Shown: piece by piece, positions 1-8,992 of the stretch
Numbering within the stretch: position 1 is the first letter of the stretch
How the letters are laid out: each line of letters begins with the position of its first letter
Source: Allosphingosinicella vermicomposti
GTDB taxonomy: Bacteria; Pseudomonadota; Alphaproteobacteria; Sphingomonadales; Sphingomonadaceae
Assembly (NCBI RefSeq): GCF_003012815.1
Contig: NZ_PXYJ01000003.1
Coordinates: 310,001-374,000 of the forward strand
Direction of reading: 5' to 3'
Length of the DNA: 64,000 nucleotides
Position numbers and translations under genes: made by a program
Notes under the pieces: model-generated
The model's input: the letters and a program-made list of their open reading frames with translations, nothing else
Databases searched by the model: none
Told to the model about the DNA's origin: nothing

Positions 1-974
1 TGACCGTTGAGGTTCGGGAAGGCGCTGGCGAGAAGCGCCGCCGCCCCGCTGATCACCGGCGCGGAAAAGGACGTGCCGCTCCAATAGAGCAAGGTGCCGT
101 TCTCATCCGGCGCCACCACGCGGCTTCCCAAAGCGGTAAGATAGCTGCCTGCTCCATTTCCCGCCCGATTGGAAAAGGACGATAAGGCTCGTGCTCCATC
201 ATGGGCGCCCGCGATGATGAGCAGGCCGTTGCCCTGCGCTGCCGACTGCAGCGCGAAGCCGCTCGGGTTGGCCTCCCCATCATTGCCGGCCGAGATGACG
301 ACGACGACACCCGCGGCCGTCGCCCGGCTGATCGCGGAGGTGACGGTCGTGCCTGCGCCGTCGCCGCCAAGCGAGATATTGATAACGCGCGCGCCGTTCG
401 TCCGCGCAATGTCGATCGCCCGCCCGATATCGCTGTCGCGATGGAGGCAGCCGTCGTCCGTGCTGCAATCATTGGGGTTGGAGGTGTTCAAGGACAGGAT
501 CGTCGATTCAAAGGCGACGCCCATCATACCGCTCGCGTTGCGGTTCGCCGCAATTACCGCGGAAACGGCTGTGCCGTGCCCCTCGCTGTCTGAAACGCCG
601 CGACTGGCGACGACGTCACGGCTCGCGGGATCGATGCGTCCCGAAAATTCGGCAAGGCCTGCGTTGATGCCGCTGTCGACCACGGCGACCTTAATGCCCT
701 GTCCGCGCCCGCCCGCCTCATAAGCGCTGAGTGCGCCCGCCGCGACCGCGCCGTTCGAATTGCGATATTCCGCAGTGTCGTAATTGACGTTGGCGGGGGG
801 AGGGGGAGGCGGCGGGGGTGGAGGCGGCGGTGTCGGCTCCGGGGCGCTCGGCGGCGCAGGCGTTGGCGCCGGGCGCGTGCCCGAGCTCCCCCCGCCGCCG
901 CACGCGCTGAGTGCGAATGCAAGCCCGCCAACGGACAGGGCAAGTGCGACACGGCGGGAAGATATGTTGGCCAT
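1..974 (-). CDS. S8 (subtilisin-like) serine peptidase lipoprotein, partial
   Basis: This is the N-terminal part of a secreted subtilisin-family protease; the gene runs off the left edge of the window, so its C-terminus is unseen. The start at 974 is preceded by AGAGG at a 6-base spacing. The first 25 residues are a lipoprotein signal ending in the lipobox L-S-A-C (Cys25), followed by a Gly/Pro-rich linker with a long proline run. The catalytic triad blocks are visible: Asp in VAVVDSG, His in EGHGTAVS and Ser in SGTSFSAPV. It is a close paralogue of the next gene on the same strand (1087-3354), sharing nearly the same order of motifs. By analogy it probably carries a C-terminal beta-domain outside the window. 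Substrate unknown. Confidence 0.9.
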   Translation of the reverse strand, partial: MANISSRRVALALSVGGLAFALSACGGGGSSGTRPAPTPAPPSAPEPTPPPPPPPPPPPPANVNYDTAEYRNSNGAVAAGALSAYEAGGRGQGIKVAVVDSGINAGLAEFSGRIDPASRDVVASRGVSDSEGHGTAVSAVIAANRNASGMMGVAFESTILSLNTSNPNDCSTDDGCLHRDSDIGRAIDIARTNGARVINISLGGDGAGTTVTSAISRATAAGVVVVISAGNDGEANPSGFALQSAAQGNGLLIIAGAHDGARALSSFSNRAGNGAGSYLTALGSRVVAPDENGTLLYWSGTSFSAPVISGAAALLASAFPNLNG

Positions 975-1086
975 CAACAACCTCTGATTTGAAAGGCGCG
1001 GGCCAAAGGCGGCGTATCATCCGCCTCCACGTCCCGCCGCTCCCTTAATCGTATTTTCCTTTCAAGATGTTGAATATCAATGAAAA

Positions 1087-3354
1087 TCACAAACCTAAAA
1101 CGAAGCGCAGAGCCGCGCCGACATCCGCGTCGGCGGTGGCGATGTGACCAGGCTGGCGACGGTAAAAAGCATTGGCGCTGACATGCCCGCCAAAGGCCGC
1201 GACGCCATAAGCCGCCTCGAAATCCAGTTCGCGGCCGGTGGGCGCGAGGCTCAGATGCTGCCGTTCGTGGCCAACCGCGCCGGTTTTGTAGTCGTAAGAC
1301 ACCGGCACGTTCATGTCATAGCCCCCCGAACGGACGCGCAGTGGTTGGCTGACGCGCAGGGCAAAATTGTCCCCAGCGCGCCACAGATTGGGCCGCCCCA
1401 AGTCGAAGGAGAAAGCATCGCTGACAAGCCGGCCGCCTTCCACCAGCGTGCTGCCCGCGCCCATGCGCGTCCACCCCCGCCGATAGCTCGCCTCCAGCGC
1501 CCAACCCCCGGCAACCGGGAAGGCAGCCGCCACGTCGAGGAAGCTGGTTGACGAACCGCCGCTGCCGAACAGGCCGGCAAAGCGTCCCCCAAGCACCGTC
1601 TCGCTTTCGCGAAGGGTGTTGAGGCCAAGGCTCAACGTTGCACCTTCGACCGTGCGATCGATCGTTATCCCAGTCAGCCGATAGCGCGCCTGCTCGCCAT
1701 CAACCTCAAATCCGGACCGGTAGACGCCGCCGCTTTCGCTGGTCGCGGTGAGGCCGAAGCCAGCCATGTCCTGCCGCAACGCAAAGCTGCTGGCGTCCGT
1801 GGCATGAAAGCCATGCCGCGCCATCGGATCGCGAGCGACAAGGAAGGCCCCCTGCCCGCGCCCGGCAAGGCGTTGCTGGAGCGCCCGCCCGCTTTCCGAA
1901 AAGCCGTAAGCGGCAGCCATATTTGGTGTTAGGCGTGCAATCGCCATGCCGGCAATCGCCTTGGCTTCGCGATGATCGTCATAGGTAAGCCCCATCTGCG
2001 CGAAACCGATCGAAGCCTTTCCGGTGAAGTCTTGGCTCACGGTAAGCGACATGGCGACCGGCCCTGCACCCGACATGCGAGTGCGGACATTGCCCGCGAA
2101 GGAGGCGGAAAGTGGCCGCTCCTGTGGCGCGCGGGCAAGGGTGCGGCCAAGATTGACCGAATAAGCCCGCTCATAGCGGTCGAGCACGACGACGCCCTTC
2201 ATTGCCATGTCGGCATCACCCATCGGCCCGGAGGTGCCGCCATTGCCGCTCGTCGAAACCGGAACGCCGCTCCCAGCCGCCTTGGTGACACCCTGAGGCG
2301 CGAAGGCGCGGGCGATATTGAGGATGCCGCGCCCATAAGTGGCGTCCTGGCCCACAGCGCCCGCATCGTCGGCGGTACTGAGCAGAATTTCGACAATCTG
2401 GCGCCCGGTCAGGTTCGGAAAGGCGCTGGCGAGCAAAGCCGCCGCGCCGCTGATCACGGGCGCCGAAAAGGACGTGCCTTTCCACGTGTAAAGCTGCCCG
2501 TTTTCGTCGGGCGCGAGGATGTTGCGGCCAAGCGCCATCAGATAATGCGCAGCCGCAGCGCCCGCCTTGTTCGAAAAGTCCGCGCTGGTGCGGTTGCCCT
2601 CGTGAGCCCCCGCAATGATGAGAAGGCCGTTGCCCTGGCTCAGCGCGTCGAGAGCAAAGGCGCTTGGATCGGCGCCGCCTTCATTGCCCGCGGAAACGAC
2701 GACAACAATTCCGGCCGCCGCCGCCTTGCTCAAGGCGGCAAGCGTATCGCTGCCAGCCCCTTCACCGCCGAGGGAAATGTTGATGACACGTGCGCCGTTT
2801 TGAATGGCGACATCGATCGCCTCGCCAATATCCGCGTCATTGTGGCGGCAGCCTCCTGTCGGGCAATTGGCGGGATCGGCGGTGTTGAGGGACAGGATCG
2901 TTGCTTCGAACGCCACGCCCATCATGCCGTTGCCATCGCGCGCGGCGGCGAGCACGGCGGATACCGCCGTGCCATGGCCTTCCTGATCGGTCACGCCGCG
3001 ATTGCCCGCAACGTCGCGGCTCGCAGGGTCGATCCGCCCCCGGAATTCGGGGAGGTTCGCGTTGATGCCGCTATCGACCACCGCAACCTTGATCCCCTGG
3101 CCCCGGCCACCAGCCTCATAAGCGGAGATCGCACCCGCCATGTTGGCGCCGCCCGACCGCTGATATTCAACGGTGTTGTAGCTCGTGCCAGGCGCTGGCG
3201 GCGGAGGGGGCGGCAACGGTACGCTGGCGGGAGGCGAGGAAATCGGCGCGGGGCGGGCACCGCCTCCGCTGCTTCCGCCGCCGCAACCGGCAAGCGCGAG
3301 GGAGGACAGGCAAACCGAAAGAATAAGCGCATGGCGCGTAGCACGAATACCCAT
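1087..3354 (-). CDS. S8 serine peptidase lipoprotein with C-terminal barrel-like domain
   Basis: A 755-residue subtilisin-like protease. I chose the ATG at 3354 because it begins a lipoprotein signal peptide with lipobox L-A-G-C (Cys24); the frame stays open further upstream but has no signal there. A Gly/Pro linker covers about residues 25-58. The peptidase domain follows, with Asp94 (VVDSG), His127 (GHGTA), oxyanion Asn224 (SAGNEG) and Ser295 (GTSFSAP). The last roughly 280 residues alternate polar and hydrophobic or aromatic residues like an outer-membrane beta-barrel, as in autotransporter-type S8 peptidases. A lipobox combined with a barrel-like tail is odd for a classical autotransporter. 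It is a tandem duplicate of the partial gene at 1-974. Family assignment is firm; the barrel is inferred. Confidence 0.92.
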   Translation of the reverse strand: MGIRATRHALILSVCLSSLALAGCGGGSSGGGARPAPISSPPASVPLPPPPPPAPGTSYNTVEYQRSGGANMAGAISAYEAGGRGQGIKVAVVDSGINANLPEFRGRIDPASRDVAGNRGVTDQEGHGTAVSAVLAAARDGNGMMGVAFEATILSLNTADPANCPTGGCRHNDADIGEAIDVAIQNGARVINISLGGEGAGSDTLAALSKAAAAGIVVVVSAGNEGGADPSAFALDALSQGNGLLIIAGAHEGNRTSADFSNKAGAAAAHYLMALGRNILAPDENGQLYTWKGTSFSAPVISGAAALLASAFPNLTGRQIVEILLSTADDAGAVGQDATYGRGILNIARAFAPQGVTKAAGSGVPVSTSGNGGTSGPMGDADMAMKGVVVLDRYERAYSVNLGRTLARAPQERPLSASFAGNVRTRMSGAGPVAMSLTVSQDFTGKASIGFAQMGLTYDDHREAKAIAGMAIARLTPNMAAAYGFSESGRALQQRLAGRGQGAFLVARDPMARHGFHATDASSFALRQDMAGFGLTATSESGGVYRSGFEVDGEQARYRLTGITIDRTVEGATLSLGLNTLRESETVLGGRFAGLFGSGGSSTSFLDVAAAFPVAGGWALEASYRRGWTRMGAGSTLVEGGRLVSDAFSFDLGRPNLWRAGDNFALRVSQPLRVRSGGYDMNVPVSYDYKTGAVGHERQHLSLAPTGRELDFEAAYGVAAFGGHVSANAFYRRQPGHIATADADVGAALRFVLGL

Positions 3355-3480
3355 AGGATAACCCGTTCGATGAGGTTGGAGTATTTTCGCTACGAGGGTG
3401 AGGCTTAGGGCCGAGCCGTTACTTTTTGCTGAGGCTTCATGGTGAAAATGGCGTTCACCATCATTGCAATCCGCGTATTG

Positions 3481-3546
3481 TGCTCCGGCGAAAGCCGGAG
3501 CCCAGCGGCGCCGACCGAACGGCTGGACCCCGGCTTTCGCCGGGAA
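3481..3546. repeat. Palindromic intergenic repeat, family A
   Basis: Inverted arms CCGGCGAAAGCCGG and CCCCGGCTTTCGCCGGG flank a short core. The same arms recur at 20155-20234 and, degenerate, at 27091-27169. It lies in the 229-base gap between the S8 protease and the HAD gene, just ahead of the HAD start. Repeats of this kind are scattered through sphingomonad genomes; function unknown. Confidence 0.8.
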
Positions 3547-3583
3547 CTTCCAAGCTGGCGTCCATAAGACTAAAGCCCAGTCC

Positions 3584-4258
3584 ATGCACGCCGACCTTGC
3601 CCATATCGACGCCTGGATCTTCGATCTCGACAACAGCCTCTATCCGGCCTCGGCCAACCTCTTTTCTCTGATCGATGTCCGGATGGGCGAATATATCGAG
3701 CGGCTTTTGGGCTGCGATTCCGTGGAGGCGCGCCGGGTCCAGAAAGCCCATTTCCTGGAACATGGCACCACGCTTGCCGGGCTGATGGCGACGCACGGCA
3801 TCGATCCGCACGATTTCCTCGATTACGTCCATGACATCGATCTCGCCCGCATCTCCGCCGATCCTGCTTTGGTGAGCGCGATCGACCGGCTGCCGGGCCG
3901 CAAGTATATCTTCACCAATGCGTCGGTCGGCTATGCGGACCGGGTGCTCGACAAGCTTGGCCTCGCCAATTTGTGGGACGGCATGCACGACATCCATGCG
4001 ATGAATTATGTGCCAAAACCCAATCCCCTTTCCTATGCCGCCCTCTGCGAAACCCATGGCATCGATCCGGCCCGCGCCCTGTTCGTCGAGGACATGGCCC
4101 GCAATCTGAAGCCCGCAAAGGCGCTCGGCATGACGACGGTCTGGATCGACAATGGCTCGGAAAGCGGCGGTCACGATGCCGATCCGGCCTTTATCGATTA
4201 CCGGATCGCGGATATCGGCGTCTGGCTAAATGAAATCTTGGGGAATGAGACACGATGA
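3584..4258 (+). CDS. HAD-family pyrimidine 5'-nucleotidase-like hydrolase
   Basis: A 224-residue soluble HAD phosphatase. Motif I is FDLDNSLYP (nucleophile Asp), motif II is the T-N in YIFTNAS, and motif III/IV is LFVEDMARN with a preceding conserved Lys region (VPKPNP). The DxDNxLYP form is typical of the SDT1/pyrimidine 5'-nucleotidase subgroup, which removes phosphate from nucleoside monophosphates; the actual substrate is not provable here. The start at 3584 is used because the upstream open frame is repeat-derived. The stop overlaps the dapD start by four bases (ATGA), so the two are probably translationally coupled, an arrangement also familiar in other alphaproteobacteria. Confidence 0.85.
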   Translation: MHADLAHIDAWIFDLDNSLYPASANLFSLIDVRMGEYIERLLGCDSVEARRVQKAHFLEHGTTLAGLMATHGIDPHDFLDYVHDIDLARISADPALVSAIDRLPGRKYIFTNASVGYADRVLDKLGLANLWDGMHDIHAMNYVPKPNPLSYAALCETHGIDPARALFVEDMARNLKPAKALGMTTVWIDNGSESGGHDADPAFIDYRIADIGVWLNEILGNETR

Positions 4259-5082
4259 CGAGCGCGCTGCAGCAGACGATCGAACAGGCCTGGGACGCGC
4301 GCGAGGGCATTTCGCTCACCACCACCGGTGCCGTTCGTGATGCGGTGAATAAAGCGCTCGCCCTTCTCGACAGCGGCGCGGCCCGCGTCGCGCAGCCGGA
4401 CGGTCAGGGCGGCTGGCAGGTCAATCAGTGGCTCAAAAAAGCCGTCCTCCTCTCCTTCCGCCTCAACGACAATGAACTGGTCGACGGCGGCGCGGCGGGT
4501 GCCCCGGCCTTCGACAAGGTTCCGTCCAAATTTTCCGGCTGGGATGAAGCCGCCTTCCGCGCGGCGGGCTTCCGCGCGGTGCCGGGCGCCGCCGTTCGCC
4601 GTGGCGCCTTTATCGGCAAGGGCGCCATCCTGATGCCGAGCTTCGTCAATATCGGCGCCTATGTCGGCGAAGGCACGATGGTCGATACCTGGGCAACCGT
4701 CGGCAGCTGCGCGCAGATCGGCAAGAACGTCCACCTGTCCGGCGGTGCTGGCATCGGCGGCGTGCTCGAGCCGCTCCAGGCCAATCCAGTGGTGATCGAG
4801 GATGGCTGCTTCATCGGCGCACGCGCGGAAGTCGCCGAGGGCGTCATTGTCCGCGAAGGCGCGGTCCTTTCCATGGGCGTCTATCTCGGCGCCTCCACCA
4901 AGATCGTCGACCGTGCCACCGGCGAAGTGTTCCGGGGCGAAGTGCCCCCTTACGCCGTCGTCGTCCCCGGCGCACTGCCCGATCCGAACGGCGGCCCATC
5001 CCTTTATTGCGCGGTGATCGTCAAGCGCGTCGACGCGCAGACGCGTGCCAAGACTGGCATTAATGAACTCCTGCGCGACTGA
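4255..5082 (+). CDS. dapD: 2,3,4,5-tetrahydropyridine-2,6-dicarboxylate N-succinyltransferase
   Basis: A 275-residue cytosolic enzyme of lysine and meso-diaminopimelate synthesis; it transfers succinyl from succinyl-CoA to tetrahydrodipicolinate. The N-terminal helical domain (about residues 1-100) is followed by a left-handed beta-helix made of hexapeptide repeats ([51 protein letters not shown]), with the C-terminal segment that completes the active site. Length matches the family. It overlaps the upstream HAD gene by four bases. dapE is not adjacent, although it often is in related genomes. Confidence 0.97.
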   Translation: MTSALQQTIEQAWDAREGISLTTTGAVRDAVNKALALLDSGAARVAQPDGQGGWQVNQWLKKAVLLSFRLNDNELVDGGAAGAPAFDKVPSKFSGWDEAAFRAAGFRAVPGAAVRRGAFIGKGAILMPSFVNIGAYVGEGTMVDTWATVGSCAQIGKNVHLSGGAGIGGVLEPLQANPVVIEDGCFIGARAEVAEGVIVREGAVLSMGVYLGASTKIVDRATGEVFRGEVPPYAVVVPGALPDPNGGPSLYCAVIVKRVDAQTRAKTGINELLRD

Positions 5083-5102
5083 AACGCGTTGGGGAGAGCA
5101 TA

Positions 5103-5897
5103 ATCAAGCTGGCCATTGATCTGCGCGAACGCCTGTCCTGGCTCCGCACTGGAGCCGGACGGCGCACCCTCGCTATCGGCCTAGCCCTGCTGGTCGAAGC
5201 GCTCCTGCTCCTCCTTCTGCTCTCGCTCGGCGCGGACAAGCAGCCTGGCCAAGAAAAGAACAGCCTGACGGTCGTCGACCTCAGCGCCTTCGAGGCTTCG
5301 GATGCGCCTGAACCGGACAGCCCAGAGAGCGCGCCACAAGCGGAGGAACAGCCCACCCCGCTCTCGCCGACAGAGCAGCCGCCAGAGCCGCAGCCCGCCG
5401 AACCTCTGCAGCCCGTACAACTTCCGGCAGCACCGGTCGCGCCTCCCGTTCTTCCGACACCCAATCTCCGGCCCTCATCTCCCGAGGCTCCCCGCGCTCC
5501 CGCCCAACCAGCCCCCGCGCGCCGGGCCGTTTATGGACCGCCGGACAAAGGCGGCTCTCCTACGCTCAGGGACAGCGAGCGGGTGGGGACTGCGCCCAAT
5601 GGCGAACCGCTTTATGCCGCGGCCTGGTATCAACGGCCGCGCCCCGACATGCTGCGCGATTATCTGTCGACGGCAAGCGGCCCGGGCTGGGGCCTGATCG
5701 CCTGCCGCACGGCGCCGAATTATCGGGTCGAAGATTGCGTGGGGCTCGATGAATATCCGCAAGGCTCGCAAATCACCCGCGCCGTCCTTGCCGCCGCCTG
5801 GGAGTTCAAGGTGCTGCCGCCGCGGCTCGGCGGCAAAACATTAGTAGGCAGCTGGGTCCGGATCAGGATCGATTACGGCATCGAGCGGCGGCGTTAG
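5103..5897 (+). CDS. TonB-like proline-rich periplasmic protein, apparent ATC start
   Basis: About 264 residues. After a basic N-terminus there is one hydrophobic segment (about residues 22-42, leucine-rich), then a long Pro/Ala/Gln/Glu linker of the TonB type, then a C-terminal domain of about 100 residues containing a Trp-x-Phe-Lys-Val-Leu-Pro-Pro-Arg block (WEFKVLPPR). This layout suggests an energy transducer or periplasm-spanning anchor. There is no in-frame ATG, GTG or TTG upstream of the membrane segment: the first is GTG at 5583, which would remove two thirds of the protein. A strong GGGGAG at 5091-5096 sits six bases before ATC at 5103 (ATA at 5100 is also possible). I therefore place the start at ATC. 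The frame is otherwise intact. Confidence 0.65.
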   Translation: MKLAIDLRERLSWLRTGAGRRTLAIGLALLVEALLLLLLLSLGADKQPGQEKNSLTVVDLSAFEASDAPEPDSPESAPQAEEQPTPLSPTEQPPEPQPAEPLQPVQLPAAPVAPPVLPTPNLRPSSPEAPRAPAQPAPARRAVYGPPDKGGSPTLRDSERVGTAPNGEPLYAAAWYQRPRPDMLRDYLSTASGPGWGLIACRTAPNYRVEDCVGLDEYPQGSQITRAVLAAAWEFKVLPPRLGGKTLVGSWVRIRIDYGIERRR

Positions 5898-5920
5898 CGA
5901 CGAGCGCCAGCTCCGCCGCT

Positions 5921-6484
5921 TCAGCGGGCCTCGGCGATGAGCTTGGCGGCTTCTTCGCCCGCCCAGTCCTTTTCGCCGACCATCCGCCAGACTTCCTTCC
6001 CCTCCGAATCGTAAAGGATCGTCGTCGGTAAGGTGGACGTGTTGAGCGCCATCATCAAAGCTGCGTCGCCATCGAGATGGCTCTCCAGCACCTTCAACGG
6101 CCGCTTGGCGAAGAAGGCATCGACCGCCTCGCGGCCGCCCATATCCTGGCTGATCAGCACGACCTGAACATCGCCTCGCCTCGCCAGCGCATCGAGCGTC
6201 GGCAGTTCGGCGATGCAGGGCGCGCACCATGTCGCCCAAAGGTTTGCGAGCACCGGTTTGCCCGCGAAATCCGCCAGCGTTACCTCCTCGCCGTCCGGCC
6301 CCTGAAAGGCGGTATCTGGCGCGGCTTTTCCCGCCTGGCTGCGGTCGATGCCCTTGCCGCTCGCGGACGCCGGGGTGGGCGCAGTCTCATTGGCCTGCGC
6401 TTGCGGCGCTGGGGCCTTTTCCCTATCGCAAGCGGCGAGCGCCAAGGCGCCGATGATCGGGAGAAAAAAGATCGAAAGCCGCAC
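5921..6484 (-). CDS. TlpA-family thiol:disulfide oxidoreductase lipoprotein
   Basis: A 187-residue membrane-anchored thioredoxin-fold protein. The GTG at 6484 is preferred: GGAG lies six bases upstream and it yields a compact lipoprotein signal ending in A-L-A-A-C. An Ala/Pro linker follows, then the thioredoxin domain with active site W-C-A-P-C ([10 protein letters not shown]) and a cis-Pro loop (STLPTTI). Such proteins act in the periplasm, usually as reductants for cytochrome c maturation or as general disulfide reductases. It is divergent from argH with only 16 bases between start codons, so its promoter must lie inside argH or further out. Confidence 0.88.
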   Translation of the reverse strand: MRLSIFFLPIIGALALAACDREKAPAPQAQANETAPTPASASGKGIDRSQAGKAAPDTAFQGPDGEEVTLADFAGKPVLANLWATWCAPCIAELPTLDALARRGDVQVVLISQDMGGREAVDAFFAKRPLKVLESHLDGDAALMMALNTSTLPTTILYDSEGKEVWRMVGEKDWAGEEAAKLIAEAR

Positions 6485-6500
6485 GGGCAACTCCAATTCA

Positions 6501-7877
6501 ATGTGGGGCGGGCGCTTCGCCGAAGGGCCGTCTGCTGTGATGCGCGAGATAAATGCCTCCATCCCCTTCGACAAGCGATTGTGGCGGCAGGATATCGCCG
6601 CGTCCAAGGCCCATGTCGCAATGCTCGGCGCGCAAAAGATCGTCGCTGCCGAGGATGTGCGCGCGATCAGCGACGGCCTCGACCGTATCGCCGCCGAATA
6701 TGAGGAAGGCGGCGTTCCGGAGGAACTCGCGCTTGAAGACATCCACATGCACGTCGAAAGTCGGCTGAAAGAGTTGATCGGCCCCGCCGCCGGGCGGCTC
6801 CACACCGCCCGTTCCCGCAACGATCAGGTCGCGACCGACTTCCGCCTGTGGGTGCGCGACGCGATCGACGCGGTTGATGCGGGCCTCGCGGCCTTCCAGT
6901 GCGCGCTTATTGCTCGCGCCGAGGAACATGCCGATACGGTGATGCCGGGCTTCACCCATCTTCAGGTCGCCCAGCCGGTGACGCTCGGCCATCATCTCCT
7001 CGCCTATGTCGAGATGATCCGCCGCGACCGCTCGCGCTTTACCGATGCCCGCGCCCGCATGAACGAAAGCCCTTTGGGCGCCGCCGCGCTCGCCGGAACC
7101 AGCTTCCCGCTGGACCGGGACGCCACCGCGGCGGCGCTCGGCTTCGACCGGCCGATGGCGAACAGCCTTGATGCCGTCTCCGACCGCGATTTCGCCCTCG
7201 ATTATCTGATGGCCGCCACCCAGTGCAGCCTCCATCTCTCGCGTCTTGCCGAGGAGATCATCATCTGGGCGAGCCAGCCTTACGGCTTTGTCGCGCTGCC
7301 CGATGCTTATTCCACCGGCTCATCCATCATGCCGCAGAAGCGCAATCCGGACGCGGCCGAGCTGGTGCGAGGTCATTCGGGCCGCATCACCGGCTGCCTC
7401 ACCAGCCTGATGATGACGATGAAGGGTCTGCCGCTCGCTTATTCGAAGGACATGCAGGACGATAAGCCACCGGTCTTCGAAGCGCATGATCTCCTCGCCC
7501 TTTCCATCGCCGCGATGACCGGCATGATCGAAACCATCGCCTTCCGCCCCGAACGGATGCGCGCGGCGGCGGCGGGTGGCTTTTCGACCGCGACCGACCT
7601 TGCCGACTGGCTGGTCCGCGTCGCCAATGTGCCGTTCCGCGAAGCCCATGAGATTACCGGCAAGGCCGTGCGCGCCGCCGAGCAGAAGGGCTGCTATCTC
7701 TGGGAACTCGATCTAGCCGATCTCCAGGCGATCGATCCGCGTATTAATGCCTCGATCTTCGACGTTCTGAGCGTCGAAGCCTCCGTCGCCAGCCGGACGA
7801 GCTTCGGCGGCACCGCCCCGTCAGAAGTCCGTGTCCGCATCGCGGACGCTCGCCGCCTGCTGGAGAAACAGCCATGA
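6501..7877 (+). CDS. argH: Argininosuccinate lyase
   Basis: A 458-residue enzyme that splits argininosuccinate into arginine and fumarate, the last step of arginine synthesis. The start ATG at 6501 begins M-W-G-G-R-F, the usual N-terminus of the family. The fumarase/aspartase signature [12 protein letters not shown] is present near residue 280, with the catalytic Ser loop and the TxHxxxAQPVT block ([16 protein letters not shown]). Its partner argG lies downstream at 11322, separated by galU, corA and cfa. No clear ribosome binding site precedes the ATG. The stop overlaps the next start by four bases. Confidence 0.97.
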   Translation: MWGGRFAEGPSAVMREINASIPFDKRLWRQDIAASKAHVAMLGAQKIVAAEDVRAISDGLDRIAAEYEEGGVPEELALEDIHMHVESRLKELIGPAAGRLHTARSRNDQVATDFRLWVRDAIDAVDAGLAAFQCALIARAEEHADTVMPGFTHLQVAQPVTLGHHLLAYVEMIRRDRSRFTDARARMNESPLGAAALAGTSFPLDRDATAAALGFDRPMANSLDAVSDRDFALDYLMAATQCSLHLSRLAEEIIIWASQPYGFVALPDAYSTGSSIMPQKRNPDAAELVRGHSGRITGCLTSLMMTMKGLPLAYSKDMQDDKPPVFEAHDLLALSIAAMTGMIETIAFRPERMRAAAAGGFSTATDLADWLVRVANVPFREAHEITGKAVRAAEQKGCYLWELDLADLQAIDPRINASIFDVLSVEASVASRTSFGGTAPSEVRVRIADARRLLEKQP

Positions 7878-8107
7878 AGGCCCTGATCCTCGCCCCCCTC
7901 ATCCTCCTTGCCGCCTGCGGGCAGCGGGAGGCGCTGCGTCCCGCGCCGGGGCAGAGCCTGCCGCCAACCCCGCTCGGCGCCCCCGACCAGCCGACGCCGG
8001 CGGAACTTCTCGAGGTTCCGGCCATTGCGCGTCCGGAGCGAACCGAAGAGGTTTTGACGCGATCGGAAGAGCGCGAGACGGACCGCTTCGATCTGCCGCC
8101 AACCTGA
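7874..8107 (+). CDS. Small proline-rich lipoprotein (LptM-like position)
   Basis: A 77-residue lipoprotein with signal [15 protein letters not shown] (lipobox L-A-A-C, Cys15), then a Pro/Glu-rich tail with no recognisable domain. Translationally coupled to argH through an ATGA overlap. A tiny lipoprotein between argH and the next biosynthetic gene is common in Proteobacteria and is often called YifL/LptM-like. In Escherichia coli, LptM assists LptD maturation; I would not transfer that function without evidence, since only position and signal peptide match. Confidence 0.8.
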   Translation: MKALILAPLILLAACGQREALRPAPGQSLPPTPLGAPDQPTPAELLEVPAIARPERTEEVLTRSEERETDRFDLPPT

Positions 8108-8129
8108 CCCCCACTCATCCGGAGTTATG

Positions 8130-8990
8130 ATGAAACCCGTTCGCAAGGCAGTCTTCCCGGTCGCCGGTCTTGGCACGCGCTTCCTTCCCGCCACCAAGGC
8201 GTTCGCCAAGGAAATGCTGCCCATCGTCGATCGCCCGCTCATCCAATATGCGGTGGATGAAGCGCGGGAAGCCGGGATCGAGCAGATGATCTTCGTCACC
8301 GGCCGCGGCAAAGGCGCGCTCGAAGATCATTTCGACATCGCATTCGAGCTTGAAACGACCATGGCCGCGCGCGGCAAGTCATTGGATCCGCTCGCCCCCA
8401 CTCGCGCGCCTTATGGCGGCGTCGTGTCGGTCCGCCAGCAGGCGCCGCTCGGCCTCGGCCACGCCGTCTGGTGCGCCCGCGATATCGTTGGCGACGAGCC
8501 CTTCGCCGTCATCCTTCCCGACGATCTCATGTGGGGTAAGCCCGGTTGCCTTGCCGAGATGATGGAAGCCTATCACCGTTATGGCGGCAATATCATCTGC
8601 GTCGAGGAAGTCGCCCGCGAACGCACCGCGAGCTACGGCATCATCACCCCAGGCGCGCGTGACGGCAATGTCACCGAAATCACCGGCCTCGTCGAAAAGC
8701 CGAAGCCCGAAGAAGCGCCCTCCACCCTCGGCGTCATCGGCCGCTACATCCTCCAGCCCGAAGTCATGAAGGTGCTCGACAATCCGGTGAAGGGCGCGGG
8801 CGGGGAAATCCAGCTCACCGACGCCATGGCGACCCTGATGGGCAAGCAGCCCTTCCACGGCGTCACCGTCGCGGCGAAACGCTACGATTGCGGCGACAAG
8901 GCCGGTTTCGTTACCGCCAATATCGCGCTGGCACTGGAGCGTGACGATGTCGGCCCGGCGGTCCGGGACTTCCTGGGCAGCATCGGCTAG
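8130..8990 (+). CDS. galU: UTP--glucose-1-phosphate uridylyltransferase
   Basis: A 286-residue cytosolic nucleotidyltransferase that makes UDP-glucose for envelope polysaccharides. The N-terminal nucleotide-binding motif AGLGTRFLPATKAFAKEML is textbook GalU, with the metal-binding ILPDDLMWG and the EKPKPEEAPS block later. Two ATGs lie in tandem; I chose the second (8130) because GGAG at 8121-8124 is then five bases away. Its product would feed glycosyltransferases such as those at 14-19 kb, but the operon link is not direct. Confidence 0.95.
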   Translation: MKPVRKAVFPVAGLGTRFLPATKAFAKEMLPIVDRPLIQYAVDEAREAGIEQMIFVTGRGKGALEDHFDIAFELETTMAARGKSLDPLAPTRAPYGGVVSVRQQAPLGLGHAVWCARDIVGDEPFAVILPDDLMWGKPGCLAEMMEAYHRYGGNIICVEEVARERTASYGIITPGARDGNVTEITGLVEKPKPEEAPSTLGVIGRYILQPEVMKVLDNPVKGAGGEIQLTDAMATLMGKQPFHGVTVAAKRYDCGDKAGFVTANIALALERDDVGPAVRDFLGSIG

Positions 8991-8992
8991 AC

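Noticed and set aside
784-880. A Gly-rich plus-strand frame and GGGGGAGG runs suggesting a repeat.
   Set aside because: It is the proline linker of the S8 lipoprotein read backwards.
1972-3408. A 478-codon open frame on the plus strand opposite the S8 protease.
   Set aside because: It is the complement of a real gene; its product has no signal or domain, and long antisense frames are expected in GC-rich DNA with strong third-base GC.
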